Shown: piece by piece, positions 1-6,971 of the stretch
How positions within the stretch are numbered: the stretch's first letter is position 1
Layout: each line of letters opens with the position of its first letter
Assembly: GCA_943324575.2 (NCBI GenBank)
Contig: CALPMD020000005.1
Coordinates: forward strand, 1 to 17,164
Length of the DNA stretch: 17,164 nt
Direction: 5' to 3'
Origin: Akkermansia muciniphila
GTDB taxonomy: Bacteria; Verrucomicrobiota; Verrucomicrobiia; Verrucomicrobiales; Akkermansiaceae
Translations under genes and position numbers: made by a program
Notes under the pieces: generated by a model
Told to the model about the DNA's origin: nothing
The model's database searches: none
What the model saw: the letters and a program-made list of their open reading frames with translations, nothing else

Positions 1-168
1 GTCTTTGGCACTGGTGCGGAGGTCTTCGGCACTGGTGCGGAGGTCCTCGGCACCGGTGCGGAGGTCTTCGGCACTGGTGCGGAGGTCTTTGGCACGGGTG
101 CGGAGGTCTTCGGCACTCGTGCGCAGGTCTTCGGCACGGGTGCGGAGGTCTTCGGCACTCGTGCCAAA
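1..168. repeat. 21-bp tandem repeat (minisatellite), truncated by window edge
   Basis: About eight copies of a 21-bp unit (consensus gtcttcggcactggtgcgga plus g) run head to tail from base 1 and decay at about 165-168, just past the mutT stop codon at 173. Units differ mainly at unit positions 4, 6, 12, 13 and 19. Each unit contains a short dyad (gcac-tg-gtgc). The period is a multiple of three, so every frame reads as a heptapeptide repeat: VFGTGAE on the plus strand, VPKTSAP or AEDLRTS on the minus strand. No convincing start codon, signal peptide or flanking domain is visible, so I treat it as intergenic. It could be the tail of a repeat protein whose gene lies further left. The left boundary is not visible. 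Confidence 0.93.
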
Positions 169-172
169 TCGC

Positions 173-589
173 TTAATGACGTGGATCCTGCTGATTTTCC
201 CGACTGCGATTGGCCGAGATTTGATGAAGGATCGGCACGTCGGCAGCGGCCCAGCTCAATGAGTCGAAATTTTGTGGCGCACACCAGTGGAGTTGTTCGT
301 GCTCCAAGGCTTGAGGTTCGCCGGCGAGGATGCGGCAATAGTAAGGCCGCAGGCGGATCATTCTTTCGTTGTAGTTCCAAATGACCGGGCCGAGTGGGGA
401 GCCGACTTCGATATCGACGGCGAGCTCTTCGCGCAGCTCGCGGATAAGCGCGGACTCGGGGCTTTCTCCGCACTCCACTTTGCCGCCTGGGAATTCCCAG
501 AGGCCGCCGAGGTGTTTGCCGGCGGGGCGGAGGCAGGCGAGAAATTGCCCCTCCGCGTTTTCGATCACGCCGCAAACCACTTCCATCAT
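173..589 (-). CDS. mutT: Nudix hydrolase, MutT-like (8-oxo-dGTP diphosphatase type)
   Basis: A 138-residue cytoplasmic hydrolase of the MutT branch of the Nudix family, which typically removes pyrophosphate from oxidised or non-canonical (d)NTPs. The Nudix box is visible at residues 36-58: G36, E42, R50-E51-L52, E54-E55. The usual Gly near its end is replaced by Ala57. The preceding LWEFPGGKVE stretch is characteristic of MutT proteins. The family is usually about 130 residues, which fits. The frame stays open upstream to an ATG at 634, but those 15 residues (Pro/His-rich) look unlike the family, so I chose the first ATG of the tandem pair at 587-589 and 584-586. No Shine-Dalgarno is visible. 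The gene stands alone on the minus strand, separated from the next upstream gene by a terminator, so it should have its own promoter in 590-655. The exact substrate cannot be read from the sequence. Confidence 0.9.
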   Translation of the reverse strand: MMEVVCGVIENAEGQFLACLRPAGKHLGGLWEFPGGKVECGESPESALIRELREELAVDIEVGSPLGPVIWNYNERMIRLRPYYCRILAGEPQALEHEQLHWCAPQNFDSLSWAAADVPILHQISANRSRENQQDPRH

Positions 590-654
590 GATGAGTGAGT
601 GTGGACGATGGGTTGGTGGCCCGTCAACCGGCACATGGCGCGGGGTCGGTGATA

Positions 655-685
655 GAAAAAAGCCGCCGGAGAGACTCCGGCGGCT
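655..685 (-). terminator. Rho-independent terminator of the Cys-rich peptide gene
   Basis: A perfect 11-bp GC-rich stem (661-671 paired with 675-685, three-base loop aga). On the minus strand it is followed by a run of T (complement of the aaaaaa at 656-661). It lies 30 bp beyond the stop codon of the minus-strand peptide gene and before mutT, so it isolates the two genes. Confidence 0.88.
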
Positions 686-714
686 TGTTCAAATTCTTGG
701 ACTAGACGAGAGAA

Positions 715-972
715 TTAGGCGAGTTTGGCTCCTTCTTTTTTATCACACTTGTCGTCGTCGCACTTCTTCTTGCAGTCTCCACAGCTAGCGAGCTTTTGCT
801 CTTCCTTTTTCTGGTCGTCTTTCTTGCACTTGCCACAACCATCGAGCTTGACCTCTTCTTGCTTGTTTTTGTCGCATCCACCCTTCTCGCAACTGCCTTT
901 TTCGCAGTCACCAGCAAAGGCGGTAGGGAGGATCATGAAGGTTGAGCAGAGCGCGGTAAGTAGCAATTTCAT
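715..972 (-). CDS. Small secreted Cys/Lys-rich peptide, function unknown
   Basis: An 85-residue protein I do not recognise as a named family. Residues 1-20 form a signal peptide (MK, hydrophobic core, A-F-A before the cut), giving a mature peptide of about 65 residues. The mature part is extremely rich in Lys, Asp and Glu and has nine cysteines (C23, C28, C33, C46, C49, C64, C67, C71, C76), including two thioredoxin-like pairs, CGKC (46-49) and CGDC (64-67). There is no hydrophobic core, so folding would have to rely on disulfides or bound metal. Metal binding (metallothionein-like) or redox buffering in the periplasm are inferences; low-complexity filler is the alternative. It is monocistronic with a strong terminator, and its start (CAT at 970-972) has no Shine-Dalgarno. 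The opposite strand also has open frames across this region, but the signal peptide and terminator favour the minus strand. Confidence 0.8.
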   Translation of the reverse strand: MKLLLTALCSTFMILPTAFAGDCEKGSCEKGGCDKNKQEEVKLDGCGKCKKDDQKKEEQKLASCGDCKKKCDDDKCDKKEGAKLA

Positions 973-1135
973 AGGGATAGTAGTTGGTTAGGTTGCGGAT
1001 GTTTGGATTGGGTAAACCCAGCCGCTCATGAATAATCCAGATTGGCGAGAGTTCAATAGAGAAAGCTCCGCATCGAGTGGAATTTTTCTAAAAATCCTCC
1101 CTGCGGCGAAATTTTTTGGAGAAGAGAAGGCTTTC

Positions 1136-1213
1136 ATGATTGAGCTTGGCCGCGGGCGGGTTGTGGCCTATGTCATGCCTTTCAGCCGTGTCATTTTCCC
1201 TTCTTACCACTGA
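1136..1213 (+). other. Candidate 25-codon leader ORF overlapping the tgt start
   Basis: An ATG at 1136 is preceded by the only good Shine-Dalgarno-like purine tract in the window (ggagaagagaagg, about 1118-1130). It opens a 25-codon frame ending in TGA at 1211-1213. The frame is different from tgt and overlaps both tgt start candidates (1170 and 1188), so translation could be coupled. The purine tract could instead serve a TTG at 1140, which is in the tgt frame. The peptide has no recognisable features. Low confidence that it is translated. Confidence 0.25.
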
Positions 1214-2321
1214 TCCTACGAGTTCTGCCCGCCGCGGGCGCTTGGTTTTACCGCACGGCAGTGTCGAAACACCGATTTTCATGCCCGTCGGCACTCAAGG
1301 CACGGTCAAGACTCTGCACCCGACGGAGCTGGAGCAGCTGGGCGCGCAGATTATTTTGGGAAACACCTACCACCTGTGGTTGAGGCCGGGTCATGAATTG
1401 ATCCGCGAGCTAGGCGGGTTGCACGGGTTTAGCACTTGGCAGAAGCCGATGCTGACGGATTCCGGCGGTTTCCAAGTGTGGTCGCTGGCGAAACTGCGCA
1501 AGATCACTGAAGAGGGAGTGCGCTTTCAAAATCATCTGGATGGATCGAAAATGCTGCTCACACCGGAGCTGAGCATGGAAATCCAAGGCGCGCTGGGTTC
1601 GGACATCGCGATGTTGTTCGACGAATGCCCGCCCTACCCGTGCGATGAGGCTTATGCCGCCAAGTCGCTGGCGCTGACCAGCCGCTGGGCAAAACGCTGC
1701 AAGGACTGGGTGGTGCAGAATGAGCCGCGCTCTGGCGAGGGGCGGCAGCACCATTTCGGCATCGTCCAAGGGTCGATCTATGCCGATCTGCGCGAGCAGT
1801 CGGCGCGCGAGCTGGTGGAGCTCGACTTCGATGGCTACGCAATCGGCGGTGTTTCAGTGGGCGAGCCGGAACATGAGATGTTCCGCGCGATCGACAATGC
1901 AGTGCCGTTCCTGCCACAGGACAAGCCGCGCTATGCGATGGGGCTGGGAACGCCGCCGCAGATATTAGAAATGATCGCCCGCGGAGTGGACATGTTCGAC
2001 TGCGTGATGCCGACGCGGATTGCCCGCCACGGAATGGCATTCACGCTCGACGGGCCGATCAATATTAAGAACCTGATCCACGCCAAAGACCCACGACCAC
2101 TGTGCGAAAGTTGCCACCCGCACGTCGCGGGATTCTCCCGCGCCTACATCCGGCATTTGTTCCGTGCTGGCGAAATCCTCGGTTTGCGGTTGCTTTCCTT
2201 TCATAATCTGCATTTCTACATGCGCCTCGTGGCCGATGCACGAGAGGCAATCAGCGCGGGCAACTTCTCCGCTTTTCAAAATTCATTCATCCAACGCTAC
2301 CAACTATCCAAAACATTATGA
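1170..2321 (+). CDS. tgt: Queuine/preQ1 tRNA-guanine transglycosylase with atypical zinc site
   Basis: Cytoplasmic enzyme that exchanges guanine-34 of GUN-anticodon tRNAs for preQ1 in queuosine synthesis. It is 383 residues from the ATG at 1170. A GTG at 1188 would give 377 and aligns better with the family N-terminus; the frame also extends to a TTG at 1140. Core motifs are intact: MPVGTQGTVK; TDSGGFQ with catalytic D97; FDECPPY; FGIVQGS; YAIGGVSVGEP, where the Val before Gly fits preQ1 rather than queuine; and DMFDCVMPTR with nucleophile D277. The family zinc site is normally CxCxxC plus a later His. Here the segment reads CESCHPHVAGFSRAY, so the third Cys position is Val and the likely ligands are C312, C315, H318 (or H316) and H345. 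The stop overlaps the yajC start (ATGA). It is the first gene of tgt-yajC-secDF, an order widely conserved in bacteria. Confidence 0.95.
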   Translation: MSCLSAVSFSLLTTDPTSSARRGRLVLPHGSVETPIFMPVGTQGTVKTLHPTELEQLGAQIILGNTYHLWLRPGHELIRELGGLHGFSTWQKPMLTDSGGFQVWSLAKLRKITEEGVRFQNHLDGSKMLLTPELSMEIQGALGSDIAMLFDECPPYPCDEAYAAKSLALTSRWAKRCKDWVVQNEPRSGEGRQHHFGIVQGSIYADLREQSARELVELDFDGYAIGGVSVGEPEHEMFRAIDNAVPFLPQDKPRYAMGLGTPPQILEMIARGVDMFDCVMPTRIARHGMAFTLDGPINIKNLIHAKDPRPLCESCHPHVAGFSRAYIRHLFRAGEILGLRLLSFHNLHFYMRLVADAREAISAGNFSAFQNSFIQRYQLSKTL

Positions 2322-2662
2322 ACCCGATCCACAACCTCACTATCTCCTCTTTTCTCGCTCAAGCCCCACCCGCAGGTGGCCCGGCCGGCATTCTTGGCAA
2401 CCCTCTGGTTATGATGGTCGCGCTGGTCGTCATGATGTATTTCCTGATGATTCGCCCGCAGCAGAAGCAGCGTAAGGAAATGGCCGCCCGCATCGCCGCG
2501 CTGACCGCAGGGGACAAGGTGATCACATCGGCGGGCATTCACGGCATCATCCACCACGTCAAGGACCATACGGTGATGATCAAAGTCGCTGAAGGCACAA
2601 TGCTGGAGTTTGACAAATCCGCGATCGCCACGGTCCACAAAAAGGACAGTGCCGCGAAGTAA
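2318..2662 (+). CDS. yajC: Preprotein translocase subunit YajC
   Basis: A 114-residue inner-membrane accessory subunit of the Sec translocon that associates with SecDF. One transmembrane helix lies at about residues 27-45 (PLVMMVALVVMMYFLMIRPQ), ending in the family signature FLMIRPQQKQ. The cytoplasmic domain follows, with the GDKVITSAGIHGII segment typical of YajC. Length matches the family (about 110). The start overlaps the tgt stop by four bases (ATGA), which implies translational coupling; no Shine-Dalgarno is present. A 53-bp gap leads to secDF, so the three genes should share one transcript. Confidence 0.95.
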   Translation: MNPIHNLTISSFLAQAPPAGGPAGILGNPLVMMVALVVMMYFLMIRPQQKQRKEMAARIAALTAGDKVITSAGIHGIIHHVKDHTVMIKVAEGTMLEFDKSAIATVHKKDSAAK

Positions 2663-2715
2663 CGCATCCTGATTCCAATACCCTTCTTACCCCGAGTCTC
2701 AACCACGCTTCCATT

Positions 2716-5148
2716 ATGTTTGTCGCTACAGCTTTTTACGAAGACCCATTGACCTTGTTTTTCATCGGGCTGGGCCTGATGATCTTGTTCTTTTGGTACT
2801 TCGCGACCGAGATCGAGCGACGGAAGCGCAATATCGGCACCGTGCTGACTCTGGGAGTTTGTGCGTTCTGCTTGTTCGCAGCATCGCCGCCGAAGGAGCG
2901 GCTCAAGGGAGGCATCGACATTCTCGGCGGTTCATCGTTTTCGCTGCACATCCAACCGCGGACCAATGCCGATGGCAGTGAAATGCCGGTGACTCCGTCA
3001 CAGGTGGACCAAGCCATCATCGTCATTGAGAAGCGGCTGAACGGTATGGGCACGGCCGAACCAATCATCGCCCGCCAAGGCAGCAACGGCATCCTCTTGC
3101 AAATGCCTGGAGTCGAGCCTCAGGAGTCCGACCGGATTCGCGCGACCTTGCAAAAGGTGGCCAAGCTGGAACTGCGCGAGGTGTGCCCACGCAACGACGA
3201 ACTTGGTCCAGACCGCAAGCCGCTGGCCGATCGCGTGGCAGATCGCAGCGAAATCGTTCCCGGCTACCAAGCCTTCATCCACAAGAGTAAAGACGAGGAC
3301 GGCAAGGAAATCCAGCGTCCGATCCTGCTCAACCGCCGCGCTGCGCTGGGTGGATCTGACATCGCAATGGCTAATCCTTCACAGCAACAAGCCGATGCGG
3401 TCGACATCACCCTCAACAATGTGGGTACGGATAAGATGATCGCCCTGACTAAGAACATGCGTCCGCAAATAGACCGTATCGCCATCGTGCTCGACGGTGA
3501 AGTGATCAGTGCGCCGGTGGTCAATCAGGTCCCACTTGGCAAACAGTTCGTCATCACGGGTCTGCGCGATCCCGGTGAGCCACTGAGTCTGGCCAACTCG
3601 CTGATGAACCCGCTGGAGAACGCGCTTGTCGTCGATGAGATGCGCAAGGTCTCCCCCACTCTCGGCTCCGCAGTAGTTAAACAAGGCCTGGTCGCCGGTG
3701 GCCTGGCCCTGGTGATGACTTTCCTTTTTGTGCTGCTTTACTACCGCTTATCGGGCTTCATCGCCATTATCGGCCTGACGATCAACACGGTGATGCTATT
3801 CGGCATTATGGCTATGTTTGGCTTCACCTTCACCCTGCCCGGCATTGCCGGCATGGTGCTGACCATCGGTATGGCGGTGGACGCGAACGTGCTGATCTAT
3901 GAACGCCTGCGCGACGAAATCCGCATCGGTAAGTCGCTCAAGAATGCGCTCGAGGCCTCTTACGACAAAGCGTTCAGCGCGATTTTCGACTCGCACGTGA
4001 CCTCGCTGATCACCGCAGTGATTCTATTCTGGTTCGGCACCAGCACGATCAAAGGCTTCGCCGTCACGCTGATTATCGGTGTTACAGCGTCCTTGTTCTC
4101 GGCGATTCTCGTCACCCGCGTGATCTTCCGCTGGTCTCTTGATCTGGGCCTGTTCAAGAAGCTCACCTTCCTCGACCTGATCCGCTCCGCCAACTACGAC
4201 TTCCTAGGCAAGCGCCGGATTTGCATCGGCCTGGCCGTTGCGACTCTGATCCTCTCTGTTGGCGCGTTCGCGTACAAGGGCGAGCGTGCACTGGGCATCG
4301 ACTTCACGGGGGGGACGCTCATCAAGTTCCAACTCGGTAAAGACGTGAAGATACCGATTGAACAGGTGCGGACAGCCGTGGAGGGCATGAAGCTTTCGAA
4401 AGCGGCCTATCCACAGCAGGAAACCAACGTCACGACCGGCACGATGCTGACCGTTCGCTGTGCCACGAAAGATGCGCAAGACATCACTAACAAGCTGCGC
4501 GAAACCATCCCCGCACTGGGCGCAAAGAAAGCCAATTCCAACGACTACGCGATCGACGCCAGCCAGGATGAAGTTTCCGCCTTGATCGGTGGCAGCTCCC
4601 GCACCCAGTCGCTCATTGCGATCGCCCTGGGCCTGTTAGGCATCGTCATCTACATGACCGCACGCTTCGAGTTCTCGTTTGCGTTAGGTGGCTTTGTAGC
4701 GATTTTCCACGACATCATCATTTGCGTCGGCGTGGTGGTGTTGATGGGTGGAGAACTTTCACTCATCCACGTAGGTGCGGTTTTGACCATCGCCGGTTAC
4801 TCGATCAGTGATACGATCATCGTCTTCGACCGCGTGCGCGAATTGCTGCTGACGCGGACCGACTCGGTGGAAAAAATCATGAACGATGCGGTCAACTCGA
4901 CCCTGTCGCGAACCTTGCTGACCTCGGGAGCAACGCTGATCAGCGTGGCGATTCTGGCCTTTGCGGGCGGCTCTGCTCTGCGTGATTTTGGTGTGATCAT
5001 CTTCATTGGCATCATCGTCGGCACCTTCTCGTCGATCTTCATTGCATCGCCTGTGGTGCTGTGGTGGAGCAATCGCAAGGGTGGCAACATCCGAGAAACT
5101 GTGAAGGCCACAGTCGCTAGAGCAGAATCCATCTCTGCAGCCCCCTAA
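2716..5148 (+). CDS. secDF: Fused protein translocase SecDF
   Basis: An 810-residue inner-membrane protein of the RND superfamily. It uses the proton motive force to pull exported proteins out of SecYEG. The SecD half (about 1-480) has the motif region KGGIDILGGSSF near 64-75, the periplasmic P1 domain (about 60-315), and the TM4 signature GMAVDANVLIYERLRDE with proton-pathway D389. The SecF half (about 490-790) has LGIDFTGGTLI near 526-536 and GYSISDTIIVFDRVRE near 694-709. Fusion of the two halves occurs in several phyla. An oddity is the N-terminus: two hydrophobic segments (about 12-30 and 41-57), joined by a basic loop ERRKRN, precede P1, where one helix is usual. The ATG at 2716 has no Shine-Dalgarno. 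It ends the tgt-yajC-secDF unit, followed by a terminator. Confidence 0.97.
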   Translation: MFVATAFYEDPLTLFFIGLGLMILFFWYFATEIERRKRNIGTVLTLGVCAFCLFAASPPKERLKGGIDILGGSSFSLHIQPRTNADGSEMPVTPSQVDQAIIVIEKRLNGMGTAEPIIARQGSNGILLQMPGVEPQESDRIRATLQKVAKLELREVCPRNDELGPDRKPLADRVADRSEIVPGYQAFIHKSKDEDGKEIQRPILLNRRAALGGSDIAMANPSQQQADAVDITLNNVGTDKMIALTKNMRPQIDRIAIVLDGEVISAPVVNQVPLGKQFVITGLRDPGEPLSLANSLMNPLENALVVDEMRKVSPTLGSAVVKQGLVAGGLALVMTFLFVLLYYRLSGFIAIIGLTINTVMLFGIMAMFGFTFTLPGIAGMVLTIGMAVDANVLIYERLRDEIRIGKSLKNALEASYDKAFSAIFDSHVTSLITAVILFWFGTSTIKGFAVTLIIGVTASLFSAILVTRVIFRWSLDLGLFKKLTFLDLIRSANYDFLGKRRICIGLAVATLILSVGAFAYKGERALGIDFTGGTLIKFQLGKDVKIPIEQVRTAVEGMKLSKAAYPQQETNVTTGTMLTVRCATKDAQDITNKLRETIPALGAKKANSNDYAIDASQDEVSALIGGSSRTQSLIAIALGLLGIVIYMTARFEFSFALGGFVAIFHDIIICVGVVVLMGGELSLIHVGAVLTIAGYSISDTIIVFDRVRELLLTRTDSVEKIMNDAVNSTLSRTLLTSGATLISVAILAFAGGSALRDFGVIIFIGIIVGTFSSIFIASPVVLWWSNRKGGNIRETVKATVARAESISAAP

Positions 5149-5175
5149 GCCCAGCCACCCGACGATCCATCTTAC

Positions 5176-5208
5176 GCGCCACGATTCCCATGGGATCGTG
5201 GCGCTTTT
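5176..5208 (+). terminator. Rho-independent terminator after secDF
   Basis: A 10-bp perfect stem (5176-5185 with 5195-5204) encloses a loop that itself contains cccatggg, and is followed by tttt (5205-5208) and a second T run near 5217-5221. It begins 27 bp after the secDF stop. No T run flanks it on the other strand, so it serves the plus-strand operon. Confidence 0.88.
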
Positions 5209-5226
5209 GCGTCGGGTTTTTCCAAA

Positions 5227-5943
5227 TCACAACTTGTCCATGATGGGCGGCGCAGGCTCCTGAGGCAGGGGCTTGGGTGGGGTATCCTCCGCTGAGATTT
5301 TGTGGTCGCCATTGCGGTCGAGGCGCAGGAAGCGTTTTTCCTGCTCGTCCTCGGTTAGGTTCTTCACGGCGGGTCCTTGCCGGAATTCATCGAAAGACAG
5401 AGCCGCATCGCCGTTGAGATCGAGCTTGGGATCTGCCTCAGGACGATCGGGGCGGGGGTTTTTGGGACGATCCTTGGGGGTGATCACGCCATCGCCATCA
5501 GTGTCCAAGCGATGAAAGAGCTTCGCTTGCTTTTCGGGTAAAAGCTTCTGGATCATCGGGCCCTGCTGGAATTCGGTAAAACTGATCCCGCGGCTCTTGT
5601 CTGAATCCAGTTCCCACAGCCGCTTGAGCGGCGGACCTTGGCCCTCGCGAGGTTGTTTTAAGCGCGCCAGCTCATCGCGGCTCAACTTACCATCGGCGTC
5701 TTGATCGAGTCGCCTGAATAGGCCCGCGCGTTTATCATCCGGCAGTCTCTGGATACGCGGAATTTTAGCAAATTCCTCCCCAGTGATAAAACCATCTCGG
5801 TTGCCATCAGCCGCATTCCATAAGGCTTCGAAAGGACGAGACACACCTTGACGTGAAACATTCCCTTCCTCTGCGGAGTTAGCCAAAACCACAGAGGACA
5901 GCGGTGTTCCAGCAAGAAGTAAGGAAACAAGAGTTGTTTTCAT
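5227..5943 (-). CDS. Secreted protein with six EF-hand loops
   Basis: A 238-residue exported calcium-binding-type protein. The chosen ATG (5941-5943) gives a clear signal peptide (about residues 1-21, MKTTLVSLLL start, cleavage near VLA). The frame runs upstream to 6087, but those residues carry no signal peptide and overlap the metF start. Six EF-hand loops are visible: D46-E57, D80-E91, D113-E124, D147-D158, D175-E186 and D209-D220. They form three repeated modules of about 60 residues, each with a linker like FQQGPMIQKLLPEKQ between loops. Loops 3, 5 and 6 lack the conserved Gly at position 6 (Arg, Ala and His respectively). The C-terminus is Pro-rich. Such proteins are frequent in Verrucomicrobiota and Planctomycetota; the specific role is unknown. 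It is divergent from metF across 118 bp (5944-6061), in which I cannot confidently place a promoter. Confidence 0.9.
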   Translation of the reverse strand: MKTTLVSLLLAGTPLSSVVLANSAEEGNVSRQGVSRPFEALWNAADGNRDGFITGEEFAKIPRIQRLPDDKRAGLFRRLDQDADGKLSRDELARLKQPREGQGPPLKRLWELDSDKSRGISFTEFQQGPMIQKLLPEKQAKLFHRLDTDGDGVITPKDRPKNPRPDRPEADPKLDLNGDAALSFDEFRQGPAVKNLTEDEQEKRFLRLDRNGDHKISAEDTPPKPLPQEPAPPIMDKL

Positions 5944-6061
5944 GGGCAATAGACGCTTTTTTAGCCGCTGTCTGAGGTGTGAATGATCAAAGAAACACCC
6001 AACCTGTAAAAAAGTTTCGGGACACGGCCTGAAATTCTGCAATTCTCCTCCTCCACTCGCT

Positions 6062-6967
6062 ATGCACATCCGCGATATTCTCAGCAATTCAAAGCCATCC
6101 CTGTCTTTTGAATTTTTCCCGCCACGCAGCAGCGCTGCATGGGAGGAACTCTATCAAACCATCCGCGACCTCGAGTCGCTGCAACCGACTTTTGTTTCCG
6201 TCACTTATGGCGCGGGAGGCGGCACCCGCGAATTGACCCACGATCTAGTCCTCCGCATCAAGCAAACGACGTCGATCCCACCCGTGCCCCACCTGACCTG
6301 CGTGGGCCATTCGGAAGAGGAAGTGATGGCGATCCTACAACGCTACGCCGCAGCGGGGGTGAGCAACATCCTCGCACTGCGCGGCGACCCGCCGCGTGAT
6401 CAACCGAACTACGATTGGTCAGAGGGCAGATTTCGCCACGCTGCGGATCTGGTACGCTTAATTAAAAAGTTCAACGAGTCCGGAAGCCATCCCGACCCGC
6501 GGGGTTTCGGCATCGGCGTGGCAGGATTTCCAGAAGGGCATCCAGCGACGCCTAACCGGATGGACGAGCTCGATTTCCTGAAAGCCAAGGTCGATGCGGG
6601 CGCGGATTACATTTGCACCCAGCTATTTTTCGACAACCACGACTTTCTCGACTTCCGCGACCGCTGTGACCTCGCGGGTATCCACGTGCCGATCATCGCC
6701 GGAGTCATGCCCGTCACCTCGCTGCAAGGAATGAAGCGAATGGCCGAACTGGCTGCCGGCGCGCGCTATCCAGCGAAACTTCTGCGGGCCCTAGACCGTG
6801 CGAAATCGAACGCCGAAGCCGTCGAGCGCGTAGGCATTCACTACGCGGCTGAGCAATGCGCTGGACTCCTCAACGAAGGAGTGAATGGCATCCATTTCTA
6901 CACCCTCAACAAAAGCCACGCAACCAGGGAGATCTACCACAGCCTTGGTCTCGCAACCGGGGCATGA
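6062..6967 (+). CDS. metF: 5,10-methylenetetrahydrofolate reductase
   Basis: Cytoplasmic FAD enzyme, 301 residues, that reduces methylene-THF to methyl-THF, the methyl donor for methionine synthase. It forms a single TIM-barrel domain. Visible family motifs are SFEFFPPR with catalytic E17, VTYGAGGG (about 47-54), PHLTC (76-80), ALRGDPP with flavin-contacting D109, GVAGFPEGHP (152-161) and CTQLFFDN with Q187. Length equals that of the E. coli enzyme class (about 296). The ATG at 6062 lies downstream of a pyrimidine-rich tract and lacks a Shine-Dalgarno. The gene is monocistronic and converges with the next minus-strand gene with only four bases between stops. No S-adenosylmethionine riboswitch is apparent in the 118-bp leader. 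Confidence 0.96.
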   Translation: MHIRDILSNSKPSLSFEFFPPRSSAAWEELYQTIRDLESLQPTFVSVTYGAGGGTRELTHDLVLRIKQTTSIPPVPHLTCVGHSEEEVMAILQRYAAAGVSNILALRGDPPRDQPNYDWSEGRFRHAADLVRLIKKFNESGSHPDPRGFGIGVAGFPEGHPATPNRMDELDFLKAKVDAGADYICTQLFFDNHDFLDFRDRCDLAGIHVPIIAGVMPVTSLQGMKRMAELAAGARYPAKLLRALDRAKSNAEAVERVGIHYAAEQCAGLLNEGVNGIHFYTLNKSHATREIYHSLGLATGA

Positions 6968-6971
6968 AGCC

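Noticed and set aside
1-168. CRISPR array
   Set aside because: The repeats are contiguous without unique spacers and the unit is only 21 bp.
272-598. Plus-strand open frame of 108 codons antisense to mutT
   Set aside because: It is the mirror of a recognisable Nudix gene; no family features and no plausible start signal.
1028-1135. Longer version of the leader open frame ahead of tgt
   Set aside because: No ribosome binding site and no similarity; only the part from 1136 has a plausible initiation signal.
973-1169. PreQ1 riboswitch ahead of tgt
   Set aside because: No compact hairpin plus A-rich tail resembling the preQ1-I consensus is visible.
5944-6087. N-terminal extension of the EF-hand protein
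   Set aside because: It lacks export features, would bury the signal peptide and overlaps the metF start.
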